This document shows, piece by piece, positions 1 to 12,207 of a stretch of DNA of 64,000 bases. Under the pieces are notes generated by a model. It was not told where the DNA came from, did not search any database, and saw nothing but the letters and a program-made list of their open reading frames with translations. The translations under genes were made by a program, and so were the position numbers. The DNA lies in the NCBI GenBank assembly GCA_036365455.1, contig JAWQUS010000009.1:5548001-5612000 (forward strand). The letters are read 5' to 3'. Source of the stretch: Macrosoma leucophasiata (lineage: Eukaryota; Arthropoda; Insecta; Lepidoptera; Hedylidae). The stretch's first letter is position 1. Every line of letters starts with the position of its first letter.

Positions 1-456
1 TCTCTCTCCTAAGGTCGATGTGCAATATATCTTGCGGCATACTGTACTTTTTTAAATGACATAGTCCGAAAGTAGATAACCTGGAAATTAAATGTAAGTA
101 TAGTCAAAAAAAAATCGGTGCATTATTGTACCGAAGAGTTCTTAAAATAAAAAAGTGAAAAAAGAGAGATTCAGTTAAAAAATATAATAACACTTCGATT
201 CTTTGTACAAAGCCCAATATCTTATATTTACAAATACGCAATACTAACGAAGATATTTTAAGATTTCTGGAATTCATCATTGATTTCGTAGGTGTATTAG
301 CGTATGACGTTACAAACAAGACGACATTTACTAACATTTCCTATACTTTTTTAAATTACATTAAAATATAAGTCAAATACCCTATTATAGTAAAGACACA
401 ATAACAAGTAAAAAAATAGTAACTTGGTAAAGGAGACGTTCCAATAGGTATGGAGC

Positions 457-742
457 TTGGGTCCGCACCTTGTACACTATATTAAGAGAAGAAGCATAAA
501 ATACTAAACCATTATCAGCTATTCAAATCGTTTATTACACCTTCAATTAATTGTCGTAAATATATTTCAAAAACAAGAATATCATAGTAACAATATGGTG
601 ACATATTGTTGTCATACAAAAATTACATAAATTAAACATTTTCGACAAAAAAAACAACGATTCAAATTATTTTTGAGTATTTTCCATGATTCTACGTATT
701 TTTCTCTATCTTTTGATACAGTGTACAAGGTACGGGCCCAAC
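457..742. mobile_element. MITE, copy 1 (ends TTGGGYCCGCACCTTGTACA)
   Basis: Left end TTGGGTCCGCACCTTGTACA and inverted right end TTGGGCCCGTACCTTGTACA. A second copy with the same internal text (AGAGAAGAAGCATAAAAT, TTCTACGTATTTTTCTCTAT) is at about 56186-56454. Confidence 0.7.
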
Positions 743-1120
743 CCGTACGTGGGCCTTGTCCTTTATAAAAGGAAATATAAAAATATAGTCAGAGTAACTA
801 TCCCACTAGAAGAAATTACTATTTGCACGAAAAAGATTATCACAAAGGTTGTGCGCAAGAAGCGTGTTTAAAAGATATAATAAGATAGAGCAATATAACT
901 TAAATAGTAGGTAATTAAATTAAAGACTGTACCTCGGCGATCATTTCATGAAAAACTTGATGAGATTCTCTATACCTACATATAGTCAGTCAGTTTGCAA
1001 ATGAGATTTTAGGAGTCATTACAGCAATTTTGTCTGCAAGATGTAGGATAGTAGCAACACAATTAGAATTTAATTACGACAACTTGTTTATATACCTACC
1101 TGAAGCAAACAGTGCACAGA

Positions 1121-1140
1121 TATACGGGATATCCCGTATA
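1121..1140. repeat. 20-bp perfect palindrome
   Basis: TATACGGGATATCCCGTATA, with no loop. Confidence 0.9.
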
Positions 1141-1862
1141 CAAAGGAGTGTTAACTAATTTTATTTTATAAGTTAGAAATTCTACCAAGGATTTTATTCG
1201 ATACGATCTTATTAAGCACATTTATTTGTTATTTGTGTGTAGTTGAATGCGTAGATATCTATTATTCAGATAAGAAACACAACTTTTGTATTTCGGTCAA
1301 CTTGTTTGAAACCATCGATATAAATATAATATTTATATATTTGTTGGGAATAACTCAACTCTATCCGTATCTAACCTCAATATGGGATCATAACAAAATC
1401 GCAATAAAAATGCGTATCAATAAAATCCCAAAACGTGTCCAAAAATTTGACACCTCAGAATTGACAGCTTATAAGAAGCGCATAACGCGAATGAAAAAAA
1501 TGTGTAACTTTTTTTTTTCAATATGGCATAGTAGTCCGGCCGAAAAGTTATTTGCAACCGATCTCTTTCAGAATCGAAAAGCTTAAGGTTTCCTCGTTAT
1601 CTATAAGACTTTTTAAAAATAAAGATAAAGATAATTTTGTTCTATTTCGATACAAATGGAGAATAATTACGAAATTTCTCACGTGAAGTAGCAATAAAAA
1701 CCACGTCGTAAGTTACTCAACAGATGCTTTCTTCGGCAAAATCAATTTGGAAGTAGCCAGGTACATTCACAGCACCATAATGAAGAATAAAAGGATAGTA
1801 GTCACACATCGTACACAGTAATTTATACAAACCAGCAAAACGAATTTGCAGTTCCGACCGAA

Positions 1863-2224
1863 TCAGAACAATTCGACGAGTTTCTTCTTTAGGTACTCTT
1901 TGAGAGGCGCGTAATAATGGTGACGGAGGGAGACCAGCTCGGGCTTCCGTTTGAGGGGGCGAAGCGGGGGCCAGTCCGTCTCGAAGAGCAAGAGGGCGGC
2001 GAAGGCCAGGGAGAACCACACGAAGAGGAAGGAGGGCACGAAGGCTCGCAGGAGGCTGAAGGGGCGGGGGGGAGGCTGGAGGGCGGGAGGTCTCCACTCC
2101 TCCGAGGCGTGCGTGACGTGGGTGGCTTGGGTGGCGTGAGTGGCGTGCGTCGCGTGCGTCGCCGCCGACTCCGTAGACGAGTGCTCGTAGGGATCCCGCG
2201 CGTTGTACTCCGATGTTATCGACG
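1863..2224 (-). CDS. FRMD5: Last coding exon of the FRMD3/5-like gene (TM segment and Thr/His repeat)
   Basis: This GC-rich exon is read in a different frame from the long open frame covering the same DNA on this strand. The choice rests on joining the previous exon (…DNKPQ) in phase through an AG acceptor at 2225-2226, and on the family-like tail. It encodes 120 residues: an acidic start, a run of six Ala-Thr-His/Gln triplets (about residues 451-468), a proline stretch, a hydrophobic segment with Phe and Leu in bulk, and a basic C-terminus ending ELF before TGA at 1865-1863. The repeat may vary in length between alleles. Confidence 0.85.
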
Positions 2225-5200
2225 CTGGAACAAGATGAGCACTGTGTAGGCGCCATTGTAGAAAATGGAGTAATGAGGTAATTTATAAATATTTAGGTTT
2301 ACAATTTTACATATTATGAATATAATAATATATAACTGTCCAGTGGTAGAAGGCCACTTCTACTACGCTGGAGGTCCTGGATTCGATTCCCGGGTCGAGA
2401 GCTATCAGAGATAACTGTTTAAAATCCTTTATCTCTGGTTAGGGTTTTCGCATACCCGGCATTTTTAATACCCGGGTATCGAGTACTATATTTGCATGTA
2501 CCCGGATATACTCGGGTACCCGGGTATTTACAATTAATACAGAAAAAGATACAATTTTCTTATAATTATGTTGTATATTACGAAAAAGTGTGTGTAGTAT
2601 GTCAATAGGTAAGTCTCCTTAAAGTACAATCTATCACACAGTTAAACAGTTCGAGTGGAAATACCGTCTTGTGCAACCAAGCGTGCAACAAATTCGGAAA
2701 TTTTAGTAGAAGGTAAAAAACAATTGTTATCCGCGGTCTTTTTGAAACTAGGCTTAAACATTGTTCTGATTCAGGTTGAGAAAACAATGTCAATGTCACT
2801 TCTTTTTCGGACGTAAAGTTCTGTTATTCGATCTTTATTTTATGTAGGTACTTTAACTAAATGTTTTAATAAAACATTTGTTGAAGAACCTTTATGAGAT
2901 AATATGTTGGGCATATTGCACACTGTACTGATTTCTTATTCTGTATTTTTTAAATATATTTTCACACGCCAGATACACAGATCTATCAATTTTGCCAACG
3001 AAAAGTAAACCATCGTTAAGTAAAATTTTATAGATCCACTAGATTCTTTTTTCTTTTGTTTTTATAACATTTAATTCAAATACTAAGCGTTCACTGGACA
3101 ATATTAAAATTGTCAACAATAACAACCAACACTTTGTACACTTCTATGAAAATAATAGAAATTAGCGTATTTCAATACTTATGGAAATAAAAAAACGTAA
3201 CTTCACGCCTGTAATTCCCGAAGGGGTAGGCAGAGGTAAATGCATGCATTCAAGCATACATGCAAACACCCGTGACTGAAGACGGAGCACAACAGACAGC
3301 GATACTGCCTACGTTGTTTATGTTGCTTGTTGTGAAGGTGTGGCGTACGCGCGTGATTATCACTATCGAGAACGATGTCGATAAAAGGCCCGCTGAGCAG
3401 GACATCCGTTCTAGTATCTAGCTTGGAGCTTGGGTTTAGTCAGTTGGATGCGAGTCTAGTGGCACAGGGGAGCACAAATACCTTGTGGCTTGTTGTCTAG
3501 GGGCGGCGGGCGCGAGTGGTCGCAGCAGGCGAGGGCGATGTCGACGGCGGGCCCGCTCAGCAGGCAGCCGCCGTCGCACGCCTCGCCGTCGGCCACGTGG
3601 CCGCTCTCCTCCAGCGGCGCGCTGTGCGTCGACCGCGGCAGGCTGCTGTAGCCTGTTCCATTCATCATGTTTAGAATGTACGTGATCTTCGAAGGATTTT
3701 CCAAACAACTTGTCAATTTGATGATAAGGATAGATTGTTGAATAACGCCGGAAATTGACTTTATTTGAAAAATCACATTTAATTTTTCCCAATAACAGAG
3801 ACAAATATTTTTTAGGAATAAAATAATTTCATTTTCAGCGACACACACCATCACAATTCAATAGCGGAAGCCATATTTTCGTTTCCTAAAGAATAATTGG
3901 TGTCGATCATTAATAAAATGTATAGATACAAATAGAAATTCTAATATTAATCTCATTTTTTTTATTAATTATATAATATTTTTAAGAAATACAAATAAAC
4001 AAGCTTGGAACTAAGATATTTTTCTAAAATTTAATATCTTACTACTTTTTCTTTACACTTTTAATCACATCATCATTCATTCAATCATTTTTTTTTTCAC
4101 ATTATTTTGGCTTTATAATATCAAATATATTTACTCAAAAGATAGAAAATGTTATCTTTTTGTTCTGCAAACAATTATTATTATCATTATTTTTATTTTC
4201 TTATCAAAATTCGAGCAAAATCGGAAGCTGAGAAATTCAAACAGTAAATAAACAAAAGGCAGTAAGCACGTCTATATTCTACCCAAGAAGAAGCGAAGTG
4301 ATTACAAATATTACTTACCTACTTATAGCAAAAAGGATATTAAAAAAAAAACATTGAGTGAAGAAAAGGCGATTCACCAATGCAAAAATAAAATGTTAAA
4401 GTTCTACTTTATTACAACAAAATTGCTTTTATTACTTATATTTTTATTATTTATTCCTCTTGATCATTCTTAAAATCAACTTCACGTTGTCAACTATCGT
4501 GGTGCAACCCAGGCTTTAGTGTACCATTCAGAAATTACATTATGGTATCTTGGATCTTACAGACAGGTTCTCATTCATACGCGAAGGAGATTTACCAAGT
4601 ATAGGAACCGATCTTGCTAAAGGCTATTCATCTTCTCTCTCTTTTAAAAAAACTCAAATTTTGATAATTTAGGTTTTCTTTATTTAATACCCTCGAGTAC
4701 CATCATGGTATAACCTTTGTGGTCCTTAGACCTCCCTCTGTTCTGTAATGTTTGAAAAACTCAAGGAAAATATTCATAACCTTCAATAGGCAATCGGACA
4801 GCTATCAAAAATGATTAGAATGAATGTTTGTTAAATAATACGACGACTCATGAAATATTTTCGTGAAATATTATTGATTTATATTTTTAAATTGCAAAAT
4901 AAAATGTAATAACTTTAATATTTTTTATCTGTGCTCCATGTTGAACGAAACATCAATCACGGTACGTGACGTCATATGTTCGTACAACAAATATTTAACA
5001 CAAGTGATACTTTGATTTATTGGCTCTTTTTTCGGATATTTTCTACGTTATTTACACAAAAAAGGGTCTTCAAGTAATATAGTGTATTTTGAATGTAAAC
5101 ATTCAAAATACATTATATTACGTTTCGCTTACCGAAATTTGTATATGACAAGATTTGACAGATCACTGGAATTGGTGTCGAATACTTTCGAAGCGACACC

Positions 5201-8200
5201 AATTTATGGCGACAAGTTCACGCGATCATGGTACTTCTATTGTTTTATTATTTAGATTTCTATGCAACACTGTATCTGAATATTTTGAAGCTAAACTGTG
5301 AGATGGTTTGTCTTAAATATTTTGATGTTTGGATGGTTCACGCGATACTTTTGTTCAGGATAACGAGTATTTCATTGACTCGTATAGCCTTATCCACCTT
5401 TTAATAGTTTAAGAAAAAAATCAATCCAAAACAACAACTCTTACAATTTGTAGATTACAAGACGTACCAAAGTCTCCGGTCATGGGTGTCGACGGAGTGG
5501 CCGGAACACTCGAAGCTTTCCTCTTCCCACCTGTGCTAGAACCTTCATCCTGAAAAGTTAATGTGTAATAAATTTATCTTCAAACAAGCATATTAGCAAT
5601 TGTTTTTTATATTATTTCGCATTAACACATGCTTGTGAAATATATTTTATTTTAAAGAAAAAAAAAATGGAAAGAAAAATTTGACTTCAGGCGAGACTCG
5701 AACTCGCGGCCTACTGGGAATCAAGTCCAGCCGCTCTTCCAATTGAGCTACTGAAGTCCTGCCCGATTTTTCAAATCTTTCCTTCACATTTATTGCCTTG
5801 CTTTATGGTAGCAGTAGCGCCATCTAAACAAAATTCGTGTATTATTACGAACACCTGGACTTTAACAAAATACATCAACAATTAGACGCACACATTTAAA
5901 CATCTCGACGACAGATATAAGATCACCTGTCGTCGAGATGTTTAATGATGAGAGATGATCACAATTTGACAGAGGGGAAAGCCTGGCTACTCCCTGGTTA
6001 TAGAGGTCCAATGGTTGCTCTATGCCTGAATCCGACACTAAACTATGTTGTCATTAGTTACAAACGATGATTACCTGCGAATCTCTGGGGACAAGCAAGC
6101 CATCCCTTTCCAGTATCTCCCTCTCCGTCCTGCCCACGTATTTGAACTTGGTGCCCCACGAGAAAAGCCCGCCGCCGGAGTACACACATGCGTCCGAAGA
6201 TGACGGCAACCTGTATTCACAGTAAAATATATTTTTTTTTGTAAGGGTAACAAACAAAGTGGCGTGCAACTCACATTGATGTTAAGTGATGACTGCAGCC
6301 TATAGACATCACAGACACCAGAGATCGACATGTAGATGCGATGCCACCTCTGAGTCCTCAGTTGTTTTGTCTGTGTGATAGTTATTAAAATACGATGCGT
6401 ATACGTAACTTCGGCCTATTTTGGATTCCATGCCTCAAAATGAAAAAATAGAACCCTTACAAGATCACTCGTGCCTGTCTGTCCGTCAGTCCGTCTGTAT
6501 AATAACTATTTTTACGGATTTGTCTGTTTTAACGTAACATAACATTTCTGTCCCGAAAATTAACCCTTAAAAATATCTTTATAAGTGTTAATTTACGTTC
6601 GGGTATTAAGTAATTCTTATTAGTAATTCGCTGTAAGGGTAATCAGAAGTCACGCGCGTACATGCATACATATATTTTTTTCACTTACGTGAAAAATAAC
6701 ATTTGTTCGATAGCACAACACCACACGTGGCGACAGGACGCCCCGCTCGGACACTTGAAGCCCACTGTATGCTTTTTCTGAAAGGAAATATACATTCATT
6801 AAGATTTAATTATGCAACGTAATATTAGCATAGTTGGTAATAGATGGCGCTGCTGCTACCATAAAGCAATGCAATAGATGTGAAGGAAAGATTTGTCAAA
6901 TCGGGCAGGACTTCAGTAGCTCAATTGGAAGAGCGGCTGGACTAGATTCCCAGTAGGCCGCGAGTTCGAGTCTCGCCTGAAGTCAAATTTTTCTTTCCAT
7001 TTTTCTTTAAAAATAAAATATATTTCACAAGCATGTGTTAATGCGAAATAATATAAACCACGCACACCCTGAAAACAGTTTGTTCAGAATCGATAACCGA
7101 ATCGATTTCAGGCATTTTTAAGGTGAGGTAATATTTTATCTCAATATTAATTACAATTAAGTAAATAATGGTCACCCATTTAGTAAGCAGTCAATACAAA
7201 CTAAGCTGAGACTTACGTTTATCCAAAATAAAATGCAAGTCTCAACAACTTCCATGGAACTCGTTGAGACATACATTTTACTAAAGATAATAATATTAAT
7301 AATTAATATTATCATTACAATAGTCCCATTATATTCTGCGGGGTCTGTCTGTGTCTGTATTAACTATTGATGCAGCCAGAGAGAGGTCCCGCCGAATATA
7401 ACCCATTACAAAGTATATCAAAATTCTCGAAAGGGCCTCTACGTGTTGGACCCCCCATGTCCCCGCGCAAGCCTGACAAAGGTCCGGGGTTCAAATTGGA
7501 CCCCGTGCTGACGAGAGACTTAATAATTAAAGAAATAAAATAGTGAAAAATTTTAAAAATAAAGTAGATAGTAAAACGTATGGATAGAATACCATTATTG
7601 CAACATTGAGATCCTGAGATAAACCACCGGATATAGTACTTTGGAATTTTTCAATTTCAGAAGATTTTCAGAGCTAACTAACAAAGAGCCCTAATGTCAT
7701 AGTATAAAAAATTACTAAAAGTTAAATAATTTTCTTTTCATATATTAAGGTATAAACATACCTCAGGATAATTTAGATGAACGATAAACATCCGCCCTTC
7801 AAAGTTGATCTTATGCACTTCGGACCACTTGAAGTGGTGGGTTTTCCTGCTGCCCTGGAAAGTCAGTATTCCGCCGTGGTTGATCCCCAAGTACAACTGG
7901 TTACCTCTGTGGTCCTGAAAAATTTAGATAAATTCTTCATAATATATCCGAAGTTCCATAAACTTAGGTGAGATCATGCTTATTCAATCTAAACTACACC
8001 ACTGGAGCTCTATAAAGTATCAATGTATCTGCTACTGAATAAATGCAGCCATGGTAATAAATGGCCTCTTAATACGATGAGGATATCCGGGATACCCAGA
8101 AATACCAACCTTAACAGGATTAGGATCCCCAGGATGCCCAGAGATACTAACCTTAACAGGATGAGGATCTCCAGGATGGCCACAGATACTAACCTTAACA

Positions 8201-9315
8201 GGATGAGGATCGACGCCATAAGTGTCAAGTTGACAAGCAATCTTGAGGAAGGTCTGCTCGGCTTCCTGCGTAGACATGCCTTTCACGCCGCCCGTGCCTC
8301 CCGGAGTACCCTCCACTGGCTCTCTGTGCAACTCCTGTGCAGCACAAATTAAATGGATACAAGAGTGATGACATACGGTTACGATGACGCTCTAGGTTAA
8401 TGGTAATGGAGAGAACTATGCTCGGCGTTTCCTTGCTCGAATCCAGGAGATCTGCATGAGAACTAAAGTAAACGAAACTCAAGCCGCAGTGGGCAGAGCA
8501 CATAGCTGGAAGAACCGACGGCCGTTAGGGCAGAAGAGTTCTCGAATGGCGACCGCGTACCGAACCCCCCTGGTAACAATCCCTGGATGACCACGGCCCA
8601 GGACCGTCGTTTGTGGTAATCTTTGAGGTAGGCTTTTGTCCAGCAGTGGACGTCTTTCGGCTGAAATGACGATGACGAGGTATCGTCACGAACTTTGAGC
8701 ACTAGATGACAGAAAGTGGGGATCGCGTTATTAATGAGCTTTGATGTTATACCAGTTCAAAATTAGTGCTCGTCAATAAGTTTTCACTATAGTATAATGC
8801 AATTAGTTACTGTATTGAAGAAAAAATATTGTACTGTAATATTGGTGCTTACCTGTATCCTAGCCTCTATAGCGTCTGTCTGTCTGAGTAGAAGCCTCAT
8901 CTCTGTCACATAGTTTCCAACATGAATATTTGGGTCATAATCACCCAGTTCAACTGAAAAATTACAATATTCTTTATGTCTTTTTGTTTATTTAGGACAA
9001 CAAACAATTACACTCTAAACAATATTCACTATCATACATATTATCGTCTAAGTACTATTTTAGTATTCATAGAAAATGTGTATATTGCACAATATCAATG
9101 CATAATACCAAGATACTTTCAATCTTGAATTTACTTTTTGTAAGCCTTCCTTGTAAAATAAGAATAAAATACATAATTATGTAGTTGAAGCTAAACAATG
9201 TGTTGCACTATTAATGTTAGTTTACTTAATACTGCATAATGAAAAGAAAAGAAAACAAGTATGTATATTAACTGTATATAATTAATGCACAGATTTTGAA
9301 TATGATGACAAATAT

Positions 9316-9350
<35 letters not shown>

Positions 9351-12207
9351 GCCTACACTGTAAGTGACTTGGCGTGAAAATCCATAATACACATATAGTA
9401 AAAAAATAAAATAAGTGAAGAAAAATTTCCCTGGATGGGCATCCACAATTTGTCAAAGGTTCAAGCCTAATAACAATAAATCTAATAAAAATAACAATGT
9501 AAATTTTTGATCCTCCCTGAGATATGCATGGTTAATTGACCAATTTCACATCTTAAAGAAAAGAAAGCCACCCCCTTCTCAATTACTTTTAAAAATATTA
9601 TTTAGATACCTACTTAAAATAAATTGTGCAATGTTGTGTACTTAATTCAAAGTGAATGTTTACATTGCACAATATTACTATCAGGACACACATTATCTTA
9701 GATATAGATATAATGTAGTAAGTATGCACTATGAAGGTATTATTATACCTATAACAAGAAAAAATATATTGAAATCTACCTATTTGTTATATTAAAACTT
9801 ATTCTCATTATAAAACATATACAGCAATATTATAGTTTAGTTGTTGGGCTTGAAACAATATTGCACAATATTAATTTTGCATATTGCACAATTTACAGTA
9901 AACACGAGAACTAATCATCAATAGATTACAGTAATCAACGCCCATATGTGTGACATAAGCATTTTACACATACCCAATAAATCAAATGCAAATATGATAA
10001 CTCAAAGGCCTCAAGAATACTTTTTGATTGTTAAAATAAATTGTGCAACAATGCTAAAGTTTTGATAATATAGCTTACTTGATTCAAGAAGTTATGCTTG
10101 AAACAATATTGCACAATTTTATTTTGAATATTGCATAACATTGTTACAGAGTAAAAAAGAAAACCAGTGTGAATAAATGTAAATGTCACAAAAAAATCTG
10201 ATTTACATATAATTTTGAAAGCTTTTTTTTATTTTATATGTATATGTCATTTAAGTGGCAAACCGCAAAGTATAACCTTTACTGTTCATACTGCAGGATC
10301 TACTTATAAATCACATTTCTTAATGCAGAGGTGCAGCCACAGACATCTTTTGCCTCTGCTGAATATTATCGTCATTGGTCCATAATAGTATGAGTAATTA
10401 AAGTAAAAAACAATTTTACCAACAGCAGTTCTCTACAGAAGGTTTTATGCTCTATAGAATGTATATTATGAAAAACCAATTATTTTTATACATATAATAT
10501 TTTGTAAACATGCAATTCATACTTTGTATAATGAGTGCTCCCAACATCGCTGCCTCATTTGCTGTACAGTAAAGCCTCCCATGAAGTAAGTCTCGTTTCA
10601 GTTGCAAATATATTTGAAATCTTGTCACATCCTCCTTCAATAGTAGAGGATTAGGTGGGTAGAATTTGACTCGGAAACTAAATAATATTGGTGATGCATC
10701 TGAAATAATAATATAAATTTACAGGTAAATCTGAAATAAGTTTGCAAAAGATCATGCAATCAAACACCATCTAAAGCAATTCAAATAATCCACTTCTATT
10801 AATAAATTTGACTTTAGGCAGGACTTGAACCGCAGACCACTGAGATTCCTAGTCCAGCCACTCTCCCAACTGATCTACCGAAGATCTGACTTCAGGCAGG
10901 ACTTGAACCTGCGACATTTCTGTTCTCATTAAACCTACAGATACTATCAGGGAACTCAGTGCTTGACCACACAAGCACATTGTGATGTGGTGATTATTTA
11001 ATTATTGTGAGTGGCTACATTTGATTAATTTTGGATAAGCAGAGTTCCCTTACTGTTAGTCAATGTGACATCATGTAAAATGATCTTATCAAAATATACA
11101 TCATTATTACACCAGTATGTATGGATTTATCTTCACACCAATTCCCTTACGGGATAGGCAGATTGCACCAGTCGTCAAACAAAGATAATTATATCTTAAT
11201 CCACCTACATCTTTAAACTGACTTCAAAACAGGATTTTAATTCATCAACATCTTTGTTTTTTTAGGCAAAAATAATCAAGCTCTCTAGATTTCTAATAGT
11301 TATAAAATATAATTTACCAATTACCTTTTACTTGCTTTAATATTAACTTGGCTAAATGCAGCCAGTGCTGTGAATATTAAAAAGATAAGAATTATGTATA
11401 CATTTATGGTTATTTTACTTCATGTATGTATCATTATTATGATAATTACCCTCTGGCCACCGGCATCTACATAACGGAGGCCAAAATAATCAGTTTCAGT
11501 CAGATTCAATTGTTGACACACATGTTCCAGTAGAAATTTACCCTTATAACTTGGCTGTAAAAAAGTTGTAATGTCAAAAAATATAAATATATTGAATCAT
11601 AAATTAAATATTTGAAATTTTCACACAGTACAGAGATCAGTATCTGGGTATAGCATGGCAGGGACCTAAGACATCAGATTAAAGGACTAAGAATAATTTT
11701 ATTCAATACCCGCTCGAGAATTAATATATAGATAAGTACTGATAGTTTTCTTTTCTATAATAGTAAACAAAACCCGTGAGTTATCTCTAAAAATCAACGT
11801 AACTTCACGCCTGTAATCTCCGAAGGGGTAGCCAGAGGTAAATGCATGCATTCAATCATACATGCAAACACCCACGTTTCGCCGGTTAGAGCTTGTTGAC
11901 ATCTCCAGGCACATTACCAAACTTCGAGGTACTGGAAAATTTCCAGAAAATGTAAAACTCCCATAGAACCAGAGATAAAGGATTTAACACTACTATCTCT
12001 GATAACCCCTACCCGGGAATCGAACCCAGGACCTCAGCGTAGTAGTAGTAGTGGCCTGCTACCACTAGGCTACCGAGGCAGTAAAATCAAAACACATTAG
12101 AAAGACATTTTACTTACGTGAAATTCGCATTCTAATATTTCTGTATCTTCTAATAATCGCACTGTACATTTATAAACAATATTGCTATCACCTCGACTTT
12201 TGAACAT
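1863..12207 (-). CDS. FRMD5: FERM domain-containing protein 3/5-like, 12 coding exons, C-terminal transmembrane anchor
   Basis: Exons, in transcript order: 12207-12118, 11554-11450, 11367-11325, 10699-10523, 8953-8853, 8334-8194, 7914-7762, 6777-6689, 6210-6075, 5549-5468, 3652-3482, 2224-1863. They sum to 1650 nt (549 aa) and every junction keeps frame with GT/AG. The protein opens MFKSRGDSNIVYKCTVRLL, the typical start of FRMD3/FRMD5. The FERM domain covers about residues 10-300 (DYFGLRYVD, FSFRVKFYPPNP, YGVDPHPVK), followed by a FERM-adjacent segment (FSWGTKFKYVGRTEREI, about 314-330). A hydrophobic stretch near 488-510 fits one membrane span, and the tail HHYYAPLKEYLKKKL resembles the FRMD3 C-terminus. 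The family links membrane proteins to cortical actin. Exon 6 has three tandem donors; the last exon has a Thr/His-rich repeat. Whether FRMD3 or FRMD5 is the better name cannot be settled here (Drosophila CG5022 is the likely counterpart). Confidence 0.9.
4811..5065 (+). repeat. Dispersed repeat, copy 1
   Basis: Shares GATTAGAATGAATGTTTGT, TTGAACGAAACATCAATCAC and TACAACAAATATTTAACACA with 25630-25865. Followed by a near-perfect 23-bp hairpin at about 5074-5121. In FRMD intron 10. Confidence 0.6.
5607..5826 (-). mobile_element. tRNA-derived SINE, copy 1 of an inverted pair
   Basis: On the minus strand: GACTTCAGTAGCTCAATTGG (box A type), then CGAGTTCGAGTCTCG (box B), closing with TGAAGTC, which pairs with the acceptor. 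The 9-base anticodon loop and flanking tail show a SINE head rather than a true tRNA. More than 95% like the inverted copy at 6841-7057. It sits in FRMD intron 9. Confidence 0.8.
5836..6027. mobile_element. Partial copy of the CATAGAGCAAC-type MITE with an inserted inverted duplication
   Basis: Shares GACTTTAACAAAATACAT, GACAGAGGGGAAA and the terminal GGTTGCTCTATG with the other copies. Unlike them, it contains a 19-bp perfect hairpin (5896-5945). It lies in FRMD intron 9. Confidence 0.6.
5896..5945. repeat. Perfect hairpin, 19-bp arms
   Basis: TTAAACATCTCGACGACAG, 12-nt loop, then exact reverse complement, within a MITE copy whose relative near 56775 lacks the second arm. Confidence 0.85.
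6841..7057 (+). mobile_element. tRNA-derived SINE, copy 2 of an inverted pair
   Basis: Plus-strand copy of the element at 5607-5826, from TAGATGGCGCTGCTGCTACC to GCGAAATAATATAAA. It lies in FRMD intron 7; FRMD exons 8 and 9 are between the two copies. Confidence 0.8.
8110..8194 (-). repeat. 42-bp tandem repeat duplicating the exon 6 splice donor of the FRMD3/5-like gene
   Basis: Three head-to-tail 42-bp units each contain the end of exon 6 (encoding DPHPVK or DPNPVK) followed by a GT donor. The donor G lies at 8193, 8151 and 8109. As 42 is a multiple of three and no stop intervenes, use of the second or third donor adds 14 or 28 residues (VSICGHPG-type spacer plus another DPHPVK) within the FERM F3 lobe. 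The first two donors read GTTAGT and the third GTTGGT. Confidence 0.85.
9080..10140. repeat. Scattered TTGCACAA motifs in FRMD intron 4
   Basis: The word ATATTGCACAATAT or close forms (TTGCACAA/TTGTGCAA) recurs about eight times (near 9090, 9625, 9662, 9860, 9885, 10035, 10105), often after GAAACA. They look like remnants of a short-period repeat. Confidence 0.5.
9321..9348 (+). repeat. (CT)n microsatellite
   Basis: About 14 CT units in FRMD intron 4. Confidence 0.9.
10802..10920 (-). mobile_element. Two degenerate tRNA-like SINE heads in tandem
   Basis: Minus-strand GACTTCAGGCAGG/GACTTTAGGCAGG blocks, each with box-A and box-B-like text. Related to the inverted SINE pair but decayed. Confidence 0.5.
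11793..12082 (-). mobile_element. tRNA-derived SINE, near full length
   Basis: Minus strand: TGCCTCGGTAGCCTAGTGGT (box A) and GGTTCGATTCCCGGGT (box B), followed by a body ending CAGGCGTGAAGTTA. Other copies: 51966-52192 (-), head only at 2336-2400 (+), tail only at 3198-3290 (+), head at 59050-59132 (-). It lies in FRMD intron 1, just after exon 1. Confidence 0.75.

Larger units (their letters stand above)
1..1862. other. No gene recognised; 3' flank of the FRMD gene
   Basis: AT-rich DNA with the MITE at 457-742. No AATAAA for the FRMD gene was confirmed on the minus strand; TTTATT (plus) at about 1190 and 1218 are candidates. Short open frames here look random. Confidence 0.5.

Noticed and set aside
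1717..2256. 179-aa minus frame and 110-aa plus frame over the GC-rich block at 1.9-2.25 kb
   Set aside because: The true exon is in another minus-strand frame that joins the FRMD exons in phase and has a family-like C-terminus.
3436..3804. Arg/Ala-rich 122-aa frame
   Set aside because: Low-complexity shadow of FRMD exon 11, which reads GYSSLPRSTHSAPLEESG in the phase set by its neighbours.
5690..5760. Possible tRNA gene (and its inverted twin at 6908-6985)
   Set aside because: Anticodon loop too large, and both are embedded in a 220-bp repeat copy; SINE heads fit better.
8010..8240. Repeat-containing plus and minus frames as an independent leucine/isoleucine-rich protein
   Set aside because: They arise from the 42-bp repeat; only the minus frame continuing FRMD exon 6 makes sense.
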